This document shows positions 39,036-47,287 of a DNA stretch of 64,000 nucleotides, piece after piece (the first letter of the stretch is position 1; every line of letters begins with the position of its first letter). Both the position numbers and the translations under genes were made by a program. The stretch comes from Burkholderiales bacterium. GTDB lineage: Bacteria > Pseudomonadota > Gammaproteobacteria > Burkholderiales > JAEUOS01. The stretch covers positions 124,001-188,000 of the forward strand of contig JAEUOR010000053.1 in NCBI GenBank assembly GCA_016790635.1, written 5' to 3'. The notes beneath the pieces were generated by a model. That model saw nothing but the letters and a program-made list of their open reading frames with translations. It was not told where the DNA came from and made no database searches.

Positions 39036-39096
39036 CGGCTCTTGTCGAAGAGGCGGGAAGCCCGGCGTTGATCGAGTATGTCGGCCGCGCGGCGTG
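39036..39096 (+). pseudogene. Relic of the dinB 5' end (oldest copy, right part)
   Basis: CGGGAAGC and GAGTATGTCGGCCGCG occur here in the same order as in dinB. Translation gives REAR, a one-base deletion, then L-IEYVGRA, against REARPLAEYVGRG in DinB. Together with the piece at 36560 this reconstructs the same approximately 200-bp dinB 5' segment that is repeated at 40621. The two parts bracket the LysM sensor and its membrane partner. Confidence 0.6.
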
Positions 39097-39151
39097 GTCA
39101 CTACTTGAATTCCTTTGTTTGTTCAGGCGGCGCGCGCGATATAGTAGGTCG

Positions 39152-40447
39152 ATGACCACCCCGGGCTCGCCGCCTGCCTCGTTCGAGGAACATTTCGCGC
39201 GCGAGATCGCCGCCAGCGAGCGCCTGCGTGTGGGCACGCAAGCCGTGCTGGTCGTGGCGCTTGCGGGAATCTTGGCCGTGCTCTACCTGCGCTTCCACGG
39301 CACCTACCTCGAGTACTTCAGCGACGAGCGCGCGGCGCGCAAATTTGGCCTGATCCTGGGCGGCCTGCTCGTCTACGAACTCTTGGTGTTCCGTGTGATT
39401 GGGCAGCGTATGCGTGCGGGCGAGACACCGCCGCAGCCGCTTCGCTATCTGAATGCGCTGGTCGAGACCAGCGTGCCGAGCCTGCTGATTCTGGCGATCG
39501 CGCGCGACGCCAGCCCGGTGTACGTGATGCAAAGCGGCGTGACGCTGCTCTATGGCGTTTTCATCGTGCTTTCGACGCTGCGGCTCGACGTGCGGCTGTC
39601 GGTGTTCACGGGCTTGGTGGCTGCCGTGGAGTACGTTGCGCTCAGCGTGCATTTCGCGGATCTCGAGATGATGCCCGGCACGCCCTTCGACCAGCCGCCG
39701 TTCTATCTCGCCAAGGGCGCAATCCTGCTGTTGTCGGGACTGGCCGCCGGCTTTGTGGCGCACCAGCTCAAGCGCCGCATTGGCAATGCCTGGCGCGTGC
39801 TGCAGGAGCGCGCGCGTCTGCACGAGGCCTTCGGCCAGCAGGTGTCGCCGGAGATCGTCGACGAGCTGCTGCGCCAGGGCGGCGCCATCGCCAGCCGGCG
39901 CGGAACCGTGTGCGTGATGTTCATGGACATCCGCGATTTCACCCCGCTCGTGGAGCACAAATCGCCCGAGGAGATCGTGGCGCTGCAGAATGCGGTGTTC
40001 GGCGCGGCGGTGGAGGTCGTCAACGCACACCGCGGCATCATCAACCAGTTCCTCGGCGACGGCCTGATGGCCACCTTCGGCGCGCCGCTTGAGACCGGGC
40101 GCGACAGCGCGAACGCACTGGCCGCCGCGCGCGCGCTGGTGGCGGCTATGCGGCAGCTCGCGGCGGAGGGGCGCATTCCGCCGGTGCGCATCGGGGTGGG
40201 GCTGCACACCGGTGAGGCCGTCACCGGCAATATCGGCTCGGCGCAGCGCCAGCAGTACTCGATCAGCGGCAACGTGGTGATCCTCGCCGCACGCATCGAG
40301 CAGCTCAACAAGGCGCACGGCTCGCAGATCCTCGTCTCGCGCGAGGTGCTGGCGGCGGCGGGCGAGGCACCGCCGCCGGGCGCGTCGCTCGGCCTGGTGC
40401 ACGTCAAGGGCCGCGAGCAGGCGATGGAATTGTTTCGACTCGCCTGA
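39152..40447 (+). CDS. Membrane-bound class III adenylate/guanylate cyclase
   Basis: 431 residues from ATG 39152. The N-terminal half has about six hydrophobic helices (about 25-200). A short linker with HEAFGQQVSPEIVDELLRQG precedes the class III catalytic domain (about 248-425). The two metal-binding Asp are in VMFMDIRDFTPLVE and FLGDGLMATFGAPLE. The dimer-interface strand HTGEAVTGNIGSAQRQQYS and the late VHVKGREQAMELF complete it. It makes cAMP (or cGMP) in response to a membrane signal. Position behind two periplasmic/membrane proteins suggests a three-gene sensory unit, though the dinB relic lies between them. Confidence 0.88.
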   Translation: MTTPGSPPASFEEHFAREIAASERLRVGTQAVLVVALAGILAVLYLRFHGTYLEYFSDERAARKFGLILGGLLVYELLVFRVIGQRMRAGETPPQPLRYLNALVETSVPSLLILAIARDASPVYVMQSGVTLLYGVFIVLSTLRLDVRLSVFTGLVAAVEYVALSVHFADLEMMPGTPFDQPPFYLAKGAILLLSGLAAGFVAHQLKRRIGNAWRVLQERARLHEAFGQQVSPEIVDELLRQGGAIASRRGTVCVMFMDIRDFTPLVEHKSPEEIVALQNAVFGAAVEVVNAHRGIINQFLGDGLMATFGAPLETGRDSANALAAARALVAAMRQLAAEGRIPPVRIGVGLHTGEAVTGNIGSAQRQQYSISGNVVILAARIEQLNKAHGSQILVSREVLAAAGEAPPPGASLGLVHVKGREQAMELFRLA

Positions 40448-40465
40448 AGAAGGCCGCGCGTTAGG

Positions 40466-40592
40466 GGCGCGATCGGGGGTGCGCTGGAGACCCGGCGTGC
40501 AACGACCGGTTGCGGCCTTCCCGTTACTATCATGGCGGGCGCACCGGCGCCGCACCGCTACTGCACCTTCGGCAAGGTTTTCGTCGCCCGCT
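40466..40592 (+). pseudogene. Relic of a second oiaK-like kinase gene
   Basis: Without frameshift these bases encode GAIGGALETRRATT, then PVTIMAGAPAPHRYCTFGKV. The intact OiaK at 45887 reads GSIGRALEIGRTTL and then PIVVGAPALRRYCTFGNL. The DNA identity is roughly three quarters by eye, so this is an older or different kinase, not a copy made in the last duplication. It lies between the cyclase and the second dinB fragment, the same place relative to dinB that the present island occupies. Confidence 0.7.
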
Positions 40593-40620
40593 TGCGCAAG
40601 AACCTGATACGGGTGCGCAT

Positions 40621-40829
40621 CCCTTAGCATGGCGGCATGGCCGACGAACCCGTCGCCGCCCCGCCGCGGCGCATCGCCCAACTTGACATGGATGCGTTTT
40701 ACGCGTCCGTCGAGCTCTTGCGCTACCCGGAATTGCGCGGCCAGCCGGTGGTCATCGGTGGCCGGCGTGCGTCCGAGGGTCGGGAAGCGCGACCGCTGGC
40801 CGAGTATGTCGGCCGCGGTGTCATGACCA
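40621..40829 (+). repeat. 209-bp direct repeat, left copy (dinB 5' segment)
   Basis: Matches 48298-48506 with about seven mismatches by eye, including eleven bases or more upstream of the dinB ATG. The two copies are 7677 bp apart and enclose the D-apionate island exactly. The right copy is the real start of dinB. Confidence 0.9.
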
Positions 40830-40843
40830 ATTCGGCCTTCTAG
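40637..40843 (+). pseudogene. Truncated dinB (first 63 codons)
   Basis: From ATG 40637 the frame follows DinB through DMDAFYASVELLRYPEL to LAEYVGRGV, then leaves it at about 40829 and ends MTNSAF-stop at 40843. Only the first catalytic Asp block is present, so no polymerase can be made. The stop overlaps the convergent dctM stop (TCTAGA). The near identity with the intact gene shows that the duplication is recent. Confidence 0.85.
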
Positions 40844-42120
40844 AGTAGGCGGTTGGGAAGCCAGGTCGTGAGTGCCGGAAAGTAAATCAGAAAACCAAGC
40901 ACGACGATCGACCAAAGCAAAAAGGGAATAACGCCTCGCGACAGTTCCGCGAGCGGAATCTTGCCGATATTGGCAACGACGAACAGCAGCATCCCGACTG
41001 GCGGCGTGAGCAGGCCGATCACCAGATTGATCACGATCAGCGCGCCGAAATGAATCGGATCGATACCGAGCAACGGCACCACCGGCAGCAGCGCAGGGAG
41101 GAAAATCACCATTGCCGGCAGCGGCTCGATCAGGATGCCCACGATCAGGAGAAAGACATTGATCCAAAGAAGAATCGTTGCGGGGTCGTTGGACAACGAG
41201 CGAATGAATTCGACTGCGTGCTTGTCCACCTGGCTTTCCGCCACCAGCCAGGAAAACGGCCCGGCGGCTGCCAGCAGGAAGAGAATCGATGCGCTCGACT
41301 TCCCGGAGTCAAGTATCAGGCGAGGCAGTTCCCTGAGCTTGAGGTCGCCATAGATCAACAAGCTGACGAGCAGTGCATACAGGACCACCACCGCTGCCAC
41401 TTCCGTCTCTGTAAACAGGCCAAAACGGATGCCCAGCAGGATCAGAAGAGGCATCGCCAGCGCCCACGAGGCCCGGCCGGTGGCGGAGAGCCTCCCGCGC
41501 CATGGAGTGGCCGGCGTGGTCGGATAACCATGGCGCCGCGCGACCAGGTAGGAAATGAAGAAGAAGCCGCCAGCCAGCAGCAAGCCGGGCACGATACCCG
41601 AAAAGAACAATTTGGCGACCGATACATTGGCCATTTGCGCGTAGACCACCATCGGGATCGACGGGGGAATGATCGGTCCGAGGACGGCGCCTGCGGCCAC
41701 CACGGCGCCTGCGAACGATCGGTCGTAGCCGGCCTTCTGCATCGCCGGTATCAGCGGCTTGCCGATGGCGATCGCGTCCGCAACCGCCGAACCCGAGATG
41801 CCCGCCATGCCGATGTTGGTCATGATCGACACATGCCCCAGGCTACCGCGAAAATGCCCCACCAGCGATTGCGACCATTCGATCAATCGCATGGTCACGC
41901 CGCCGCGGTTCATGATGTCGCCCGCCAGCACGAACAATGGGATCTGCACCAGGGCGTAGAAACTCACGCCGTTCATGAGGTACTGCGGCAGCAGGATTGC
42001 GTCGACGGCGCGGTCGGGTTTGGCGAAGATACCGAACCAGGCGGACAGAACCATGGCGATACCAACATCAATCCCGATCAGAATCAGCAGCAAGAACGAG
42101 GCGAATAGCAGGACAACCAT
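40840..42120 (-). CDS. dctM: TRAP transporter large permease
   Basis: 426 residues from ATG 42120, the usual length for DctM. Twelve or so hydrophobic helices; signatures are LVQIPLFVLAGDIMNRGGV, GHVSIMTNIGMAGISGSAVADA, GPIIPPSIPMVVYA and GLLTPPVGMLLFVVANIG. It is the sodium-driven channel subunit of a tripartite organic-acid importer. The gene ends against the truncated dinB. With dctQ three bases upstream and dctP beyond, it forms a dctPQM operon divergent from the GntR-oiaX-oiaK-apnO genes, so D-apionate is the likely substrate. Confidence 0.93.
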   Translation of the reverse strand: MVVLLFASFLLLILIGIDVGIAMVLSAWFGIFAKPDRAVDAILLPQYLMNGVSFYALVQIPLFVLAGDIMNRGGVTMRLIEWSQSLVGHFRGSLGHVSIMTNIGMAGISGSAVADAIAIGKPLIPAMQKAGYDRSFAGAVVAAGAVLGPIIPPSIPMVVYAQMANVSVAKLFFSGIVPGLLLAGGFFFISYLVARRHGYPTTPATPWRGRLSATGRASWALAMPLLILLGIRFGLFTETEVAAVVVLYALLVSLLIYGDLKLRELPRLILDSGKSSASILFLLAAAGPFSWLVAESQVDKHAVEFIRSLSNDPATILLWINVFLLIVGILIEPLPAMVIFLPALLPVVPLLGIDPIHFGALIVINLVIGLLTPPVGMLLFVVANIGKIPLAELSRGVIPFLLWSIVVLGFLIYFPALTTWLPNRLL

Positions 42121-42123
42121 CGT

Positions 42124-42606
42124 TCAGAGCTCCATGCCTGTCACGCGCTTGAGCAGGCGTGCGAACACCGCCAGAAACAGCAGCGCGCAGCCAAGCATCA
42201 TCCCGAGGACAGGGACTGCGACAGTCATATCCGTACCCAGGATCATCTGCAGGCTGCTGACCTCGTACAGGCGCATGCCCTTGAACAGAATCACCGAGAT
42301 CAGCGCCAGGGTGACGATGTCAAAGGCGCCGAACAGCCAGCGGCGAAGCCCCGTGGGGAGGTGCTGATCCAGATAGTCAACGCGGATCTCCAACCCGCCG
42401 CGCACGGCAAGCCCGAAACCGACGAAACACAGCCATACAATGCCGACCTTGATGTACTCATCAGCCGGGAATCCCTGCCAGCGGTGCGCGACATAGCGGT
42501 CAAGGAACTGCAACGCAACCAGGCCAAGCAGGGAGAGAACCACTGCGACGACGATCAGCGACGCCGCGGCATCAATGCCGCGATACATCCACCGTAGGGC
42601 CGTCAT
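42124..42606 (-). CDS. dctQ: TRAP transporter small permease
   Basis: 160 residues from ATG 42606. Four helices at about 13-33, 50-70, 88-108 and 128-150. Family signatures are LVALQFLDRYVAH, DEYIKVGIVWLCFVGFGLAV and the conserved EIRVDYLDQHLP. It pairs with the large permease. The start lies 124 bp downstream of dctP; the 42607-42730 gap shows no other feature. Confidence 0.9.
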   Translation of the reverse strand: MTALRWMYRGIDAAASLIVVAVVLSLLGLVALQFLDRYVAHRWQGFPADEYIKVGIVWLCFVGFGLAVRGGLEIRVDYLDQHLPTGLRRWLFGAFDIVTLALISVILFKGMRLYEVSSLQMILGTDMTVAVPVLGMMLGCALLFLAVFARLLKRVTGMEL

Positions 42607-42730
42607 CGTCCGCGCACCTCGCGGTCACCCGGTGCCAACAGCAGGCTCCCCGCCGCACCTTTCGCGCGACGACGGCGGCAAAGAGCGCCCTTTGCAGGCA
42701 CGAATAGCGGTTCGAGCCCCATCACCCCGG

Positions 42731-43732
42731 TCATCTATTGTTCGGCAGCGCGCGAATCTGATCGACCAAACCAGCCGGCCAAAGCTTCCCCTCGGATTGC
42801 TTGTAGGCATCCTTGAGGGCCGCCTCGAATGCCGCGCGGTCCGGGCTGCTGATCGTGACGCCATTGGCTTTCAGTGTCTCGATCCCGTCCTTCTGCATCT
42901 TCTCTCCCATCTGCGAGAGTACGGCTCCACCGGTTTTGGCAGCGTCCACCATCACCTTGCGCTGGTCGGGCGTCAGCGACTGCCACAGCTTCTCCGGCAT
43001 GTACCAGGCGGCTGTCTCGTACATGTGCCCGGTTTCGGTCCAGTGCTTCGCTACCTCGTACCACTTGAACGACAGCACAGCGTCGATGCCGTTCTCATGA
43101 CCATCCACCTGCCCGCGGCTGATGCCCTGGTAGGTGTCGCCGAGTCCCATGACTACCCCCTGCGCCCCCAGTGTCCCGACGAACTGGCGCATGCCGTCGA
43201 TTGGCGGGATGCGAATCTTCAGGCCCTTCATGTCATCCGGCTTGACGACGGCGCGCTTCGAGTTGTGCACGCCGCGCGGCGTGCGCTGGCCATACACCGC
43301 AAATATCCGCACCGCCGACTGGCTGGCCACATCGTCGTACATCTTCTGGAAGATCGGGCCGTTGGCGATTTCTTCCGCCGCCGCCTTGCTCTTGAAAAGA
43401 TAGGGCACATACGCAAGATTGAGCTGCGGTCCGCCCTTGAGGACATTCGCATTGCCGATAGCCAGATAAGTCATGTCGACCGTACCGGTCTGCAGCCCAT
43501 TGATCAGCGCTTGAATATCCCCCAGCTGGCCGTCCGGGAAGACCAGCACCTTGAGTTGCCCTTTCGACCCCTTCTCGACTTCCTCCGCGAACTTGACGAT
43601 GGCCTGGTGGAAGGGGCTGGTGCCCGGCCACGGGGACCCGAAGCGAAGTTGCCTTTGCTGGGCGGTTGCCGGAAGGGAAGCGAGAACTGCCGCAGCCGTG
43701 AATGCCGCAAGCCAGATTCGTAAGCTTTTCAT
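42731..43732 (-). CDS. dctP: TRAP transporter periplasmic substrate-binding protein
   Basis: 333 residues from ATG 43732, with GGAGGAG upstream. A signal peptide ends at LPATAQQ. DctP-fold blocks are LRFGSPWPGTSPFHQAIVKF, LKVLVFPDGQLGDIQALING, the ligand-arginine region PDDMKGLKIRIPPIDG, VVMGLGDTYQGISRGQVDGHENGI and WYEVAKHWTETGHMY. It captures an organic acid in the periplasm. Linkage with the OiaX-OiaK-ApnO genes points to D-apionate or a close relative. Transcribed away from the GntR regulator, so both can be controlled from the shared 107-bp intergenic region. Confidence 0.93.
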   Translation of the reverse strand: MKSLRIWLAAFTAAAVLASLPATAQQRQLRFGSPWPGTSPFHQAIVKFAEEVEKGSKGQLKVLVFPDGQLGDIQALINGLQTGTVDMTYLAIGNANVLKGGPQLNLAYVPYLFKSKAAAEEIANGPIFQKMYDDVASQSAVRIFAVYGQRTPRGVHNSKRAVVKPDDMKGLKIRIPPIDGMRQFVGTLGAQGVVMGLGDTYQGISRGQVDGHENGIDAVLSFKWYEVAKHWTETGHMYETAAWYMPEKLWQSLTPDQRKVMVDAAKTGGAVLSQMGEKMQKDGIETLKANGVTISSPDRAAFEAALKDAYKQSEGKLWPAGLVDQIRALPNNR

Positions 43733-43805
43733 GAAAACTCCTCCACTTGTATGGTTTTCGGAGCGCCGCACTTGGGCGTCGCGCGTCAGTTCGAGTGCGA
43801 TCGAC

Positions 43806-43833
43806 TTGCAATCAACCTTCAAACTGGTATGAT
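43806..43833 (+). promoter_or_regulatory. Promoter and possible operator of the GntR regulator gene
   Basis: TTGCAA (43806-43811), a 16-base spacer and TATGAT (43828-43833). The following bases, GGTATGATGATTAC (43826-43839), form an imperfect palindrome of the kind bound by FadR-type regulators. Only six bases separate the -10 box from the ATG at 43840, so the transcript would begin at or near the start codon. Confidence 0.45.
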
Positions 43834-43839
43834 GATTAC

Positions 43840-44601
43840 ATGACTATGCCAAAAAAGTCAACCGCACCTGCGCCCTCCGCGATTGCCACCGTCATGCCCG
43901 AACCAATCAGGCGCCGCAAACTTGGACATGAGGTCCTGGAGCGCTTGTTGCAGCGCATTCGCTCGGGGGAATGGCCCGCGGGAAGCCTTCTGCCGTCCGA
44001 GCGCGATCTGATGATCGCCTACTCGGTTGGACGTCCTGCGATCCGGGAAGCGTTGCAGACGCTTGAACGAATGGGATTGATCGTGATCGCACACGGGGAG
44101 CGGGCGCGCGTACTCGCGCTCACCGCCGACAGCATCCTGAAGCAGGTAGGTGACGCCGCACATCACATTCTGGAGACCACCCCGGGCACCCTGGAGCACT
44201 TGAAGCAAGCGCGCCTCATGTTTGAAGTCGGCATTGTGCGCATCGCGGCGCAATGCGCCACCGATACGCAGATCGAGGCGCTACGCATCGCGCTGCAAGC
44301 GCACCGCGCTGCGGTGAACGACCTTCAGCAGTTTCTCGAGCGCGATCTGGAGTTTCATCGCACGATTGCTTCGATGACAGCCAACCCGATCCTTGTCTCG
44401 GTTTCCCAGTCGATGTTTGAATGGTTGAAGCGTTTTCACGTAGACCAGGTACGCGCACCCGGGGCCGAGCGCTTGACCATTGCCGAGCACACACGAATCT
44501 TCAAGGCGATCGCGGCGCGCGACCCTGATGCTGCGGCCAAAGCCATGACCGGCCACTTGACGCGTGCCAACAAGCTTTATTCGGTGCTGATTCAGGGTTG
44601 A
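43840..44601 (+). CDS. GntR-family (FadR/FCD type) regulator of the apionate island
   Basis: 253 residues from ATG 43840 (ATG 43846 also possible). After a Pro/Ala-rich tail the winged helix-turn-helix is clear: EVLERLLQRIRSGEWPAGSL, LPSERDLMIAYSVGRPAIRE, ALQTLERMGLIVIAHG. The FCD ligand domain follows (about 100-245) with FEVGIVRIAAQCATD, DLEFHRTIASMTANP and the metal-ligand helix EHTRIFKAIAARDPDAA. The effector is presumably apionate or a breakdown product. Its stop overlaps the oiaX start by one base, so regulator and enzymes are co-transcribed. Confidence 0.88.
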   Translation: MTMPKKSTAPAPSAIATVMPEPIRRRKLGHEVLERLLQRIRSGEWPAGSLLPSERDLMIAYSVGRPAIREALQTLERMGLIVIAHGERARVLALTADSILKQVGDAAHHILETTPGTLEHLKQARLMFEVGIVRIAAQCATDTQIEALRIALQAHRAAVNDLQQFLERDLEFHRTIASMTANPILVSVSQSMFEWLKRFHVDQVRAPGAERLTIAEHTRIFKAIAARDPDAAAKAMTGHLTRANKLYSVLIQG

Positions 44602-45884
44602 TGATGAGCAGAACGACGGACTCCGAAAGGGTGCGGGCGCGCTACTGGATTGAGACCGCCTACGCGACCGCGGACGCCGCTGCCGTGATGGCCGGTGAAC
44701 AGTCGAGCGGTACCTTCGTCGCGCTGCCTGGCGAGACGCCCGAGCTGCTCGAGCGGGCGGCGGCGAGAGTTGAATGGATCGAAGCACTCGAGCCCGTGAA
44801 CGCCCCATCGCTGCCGGGGGCCGGGCGGCCCTCGGCGGACACGTCGGTCTGGAACCGCGCAATCGTGGAGCTCTCCTGGCCCCTGGAAAACATCGGCACC
44901 TCCCTGCCCAATCTGCTGGCGACCGTGGCGGGCAACCTGTTCGAACTCAAACAGTTCTCCGGCCTCAAGCTTGTCGACCTCGATGTGCCGAAGGCCTTCT
45001 GCGAGCGCTATCCGGGGCCGGCCTACGGGGTCGCCGGTACGCGCAGGCTGACCGGCGTCGAGGGCCGACCCCTGATTGGCACCATCGTCAAGCCAAGCGT
45101 CGGACTGACCCCGGCGGCGACGGCCGCACTGGTCCGGGAACTGGCCGACGCCGGCCTCGACTTCATCAAGGACGACGAACTCCAGGCCAATGGGCCGAGC
45201 TGCCCGCTTGAGGAGCGGGTAGCGGCGGTCATGCGTGTGCTCAATGCGCACGCCGAGCGCTCCGGCAAGATGGTGATGTATGCATTCAATATCACCGGCG
45301 ACATTGACGAGATGTTGCGTGGACATGATCTGGTACTGAAAGCCGGGGGAAACTGCGTCATGGTCAGTCTCAACAGCGTTGGTCTGGCCGGGTTCTCCGC
45401 GCTGCGTCGGCATGCGCAACTCCCGATTCACGCCCACCGCAATGGCTGGGGATACCTGAATCGGTCGCCGGCGCTCGGTTTCGACTATGTCGCCTGGCAG
45501 AAATTCTGGCGTCTGGCCGGCGCGGACCACATGCATGTCAACGGCCTGCGCAACAAGTTCTGCGAAAGCGACGATTCGGTGATCCGCTCGGCGCGTGCCT
45601 GCCTGACGCCGATGTATCCGCCGCCAACACCTGGGTGTCAGGTGATGCCGGTTTTCGCCTCGGGTCAGACCGCCGCGCAGGCGGCGGACACCTACCGGGC
45701 GCTCGGCAGTGTCGACCTCATATACGCCTGCGGGGGCGGCGTGATGGGGCACCCCGATGGGATCGGCGCAGGCGTCGAGAGCCTGCGGTTGGCCTGGGAG
45801 GCCGCTGTGCGCGGCGTCAGCCTGGACGAACACGCGGGCAGGCACGCTGTCCTGCGGCGCGCGTTGCAACGCTTCGCGGGCTGA
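44601..45884 (+). CDS. oiaX: RuBisCO-like protein, probable 3-oxo-isoapionate-4-phosphate transcarboxylase/hydrolase
   Basis: 427 residues from ATG 44601 (ATG 44604 is equally possible). RuBisCO large-subunit fold: the catalytic-lysine loop GTIVKPSVGLTP (Lys about 164) and the metal site GLDFIKDDELQANG (Lys about 190, then Asp and Glu), with HRNGWGYLNRSP and ACGGGVMGHPDG. It lacks true RuBisCO features and belongs to the RuBisCO-like proteins. Neighbours OiaK and ApnO match the published D-apionate route, in which OiaX cleaves the phosphorylated intermediate to 3-phosphoglycerate and glycolate. The name therefore rests on gene context plus fold. Confidence 0.82.
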   Translation: MMSRTTDSERVRARYWIETAYATADAAAVMAGEQSSGTFVALPGETPELLERAAARVEWIEALEPVNAPSLPGAGRPSADTSVWNRAIVELSWPLENIGTSLPNLLATVAGNLFELKQFSGLKLVDLDVPKAFCERYPGPAYGVAGTRRLTGVEGRPLIGTIVKPSVGLTPAATAALVRELADAGLDFIKDDELQANGPSCPLEERVAAVMRVLNAHAERSGKMVMYAFNITGDIDEMLRGHDLVLKAGGNCVMVSLNSVGLAGFSALRRHAQLPIHAHRNGWGYLNRSPALGFDYVAWQKFWRLAGADHMHVNGLRNKFCESDDSVIRSARACLTPMYPPPTPGCQVMPVFASGQTAAQAADTYRALGSVDLIYACGGGVMGHPDGIGAGVESLRLAWEAAVRGVSLDEHAGRHAVLRRALQRFAG

Positions 45885-45886
45885 TC

Positions 45887-47287
45887 TTGGCGCTTTCTCG
45901 GGTTCCAGTCGCATGGTACGGCGACGACTTCACCGGCTCCACCGATGTGATGGAAGTACTGGCCATGAACGGCCTCCCGTCCGTGTTGTTCCTGGGCATT
46001 CCGGACCATGCCGCCCGGGAGCGCTTTGGGAGCATGCGCGCCATCGGCATCGCGGGAGATGCGCGATCACGCCCCCCGGCGTGGATGGACGAGCACCTCG
46101 CACCCTGCTTTCGATTCCTGAGGGACCTGGGAGCCGACTTGGTGCACTACAAAGTCTGTTCCACTTTCGACTCCTCGCCTGACAAGGGCTCGATCGGCCG
46201 TGCGCTGGAGATCGGGCGAACGACACTCGATTCCCGCCTCGCTGTTCCCATCGTGGTGGGCGCACCCGCGCTGCGCCGCTACTGCACCTTCGGCAACCTG
46301 TTCGCCGCGGTTGGCGAAGAGACCTTCCGCCTCGATCGACACCCGACCATGTCGCGTCACCCGGTGACACCAATGGCCGAATCCGACCTGCGCCGCCACC
46401 TCGCAGTACAGACCCCTCAGAGGGTCGCGCTGTTCGACGTGCTGGCGCTCTGGGCGAACGACTATCGGCAGCGGTTTCGCCGGCTGCTTGCAGAAGAACC
46501 TGATGCCATCCTCTTCGATGTCGTGGACGCCGTATCCCTGGCACGCTGCGGCGAGCTGATCTGGGAAGAGATGCGTGCGGCACGATTCGCGGTAGCCTCC
46601 TCCGGACTTCAGTACGCTCTGACCAGCTACTGGAGGGCAAGCGGCATGCTTGACGCGCCCGACGCCTGCGCATCTGTGCCTGCCGTGGACCGCCTCGTGG
46701 TCGTTTCAGGCAGTTGCTCGCCGGTCACTGCCAAGCAGATTCGCGAGGCCCAGGCCAGCGGCTGGAAGAGTGTTGCCGCCGATCCGCAGCGCCTCGCACA
46801 GCCCGCGACTCGCAGTAGCGAGTGTGATCGACTTGAGGAATCCGCCTTGGCGGCGCTTGAATCCGGCAATAGCGTCGTCGTGCATACGGCCTGTGGGCCG
46901 GACGATCCGCGAGTCCATCGCTTCAACGACTGGCTCAGGCTCTCCGACCCCATGATTCAAGGCACAGCCAACGCAAATGTCGGCGGTGCGCTGGGTGACT
47001 TGCTGCGGAGCTTGATCGAGCGCGCCGGGATCGAGCGCGCAATCGTGGCCGGCGGCGATACGTCCAGTGCCTCGGGCGCGCCGCTCGGCATCGACGCGCT
47101 CACGTTCATCGCCCCGACTTCCCCGGGCTCGCCATTGTGTCGTGCCCATGCCCGGGAAGGCCCGCTGGATGGAATTTCGATCGTGTTCAAGGGCGGCCAG
47201 GTGGGTGGCGCCGGGTACTTCGAAGCAGTAAGGCAAGGACACTTCTTACCCTCCACTATGGACAACAATGCGAGGACGACTCCATGA
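45887..47287 (+). CDS. oiaK: DUF1537-type four-carbon acid sugar kinase, probable 3-oxo-isoapionate kinase
   Basis: 466 residues from TTG 45887, two bases after the oiaX stop; the family N-terminus (VAWYGDDFTGSTDVMEVL) follows at once, so no longer start is needed. N-terminal substrate domain with YKVCSTFDSSPDKGSIGRAL and GAPALRRYCTFGNLF. C-terminal nucleotide-binding part with LVVVSGSCSPVTAKQI, the VAGGDTSSASGAPLGIDALT glycine-rich block and FKGGQVGGAGYFEAV. It would phosphorylate 3-oxo-isoapionate for OiaX. The stop overlaps the apnO start by four bases. Confidence 0.83.
   Translation: MALSRVPVAWYGDDFTGSTDVMEVLAMNGLPSVLFLGIPDHAARERFGSMRAIGIAGDARSRPPAWMDEHLAPCFRFLRDLGADLVHYKVCSTFDSSPDKGSIGRALEIGRTTLDSRLAVPIVVGAPALRRYCTFGNLFAAVGEETFRLDRHPTMSRHPVTPMAESDLRRHLAVQTPQRVALFDVLALWANDYRQRFRRLLAEEPDAILFDVVDAVSLARCGELIWEEMRAARFAVASSGLQYALTSYWRASGMLDAPDACASVPAVDRLVVVSGSCSPVTAKQIREAQASGWKSVAADPQRLAQPATRSSECDRLEESALAALESGNSVVVHTACGPDDPRVHRFNDWLRLSDPMIQGTANANVGGALGDLLRSLIERAGIERAIVAGGDTSSASGAPLGIDALTFIAPTSPGSPLCRAHAREGPLDGISIVFKGGQVGGAGYFEAVRQGHFLPSTMDNNARTTP

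Noticed and set aside
40637..40843. Short dinB product as a functional small protein
   Set aside because: It holds one of the two catalytic blocks and ends in foreign sequence; it is a by-product of the duplication.
39101..41167. Open frame of 688 codons on the minus strand
   Set aside because: Antisense to the cyclase and crosses the kinase relic, dinB fragment and dctM; no motif and no start signal.
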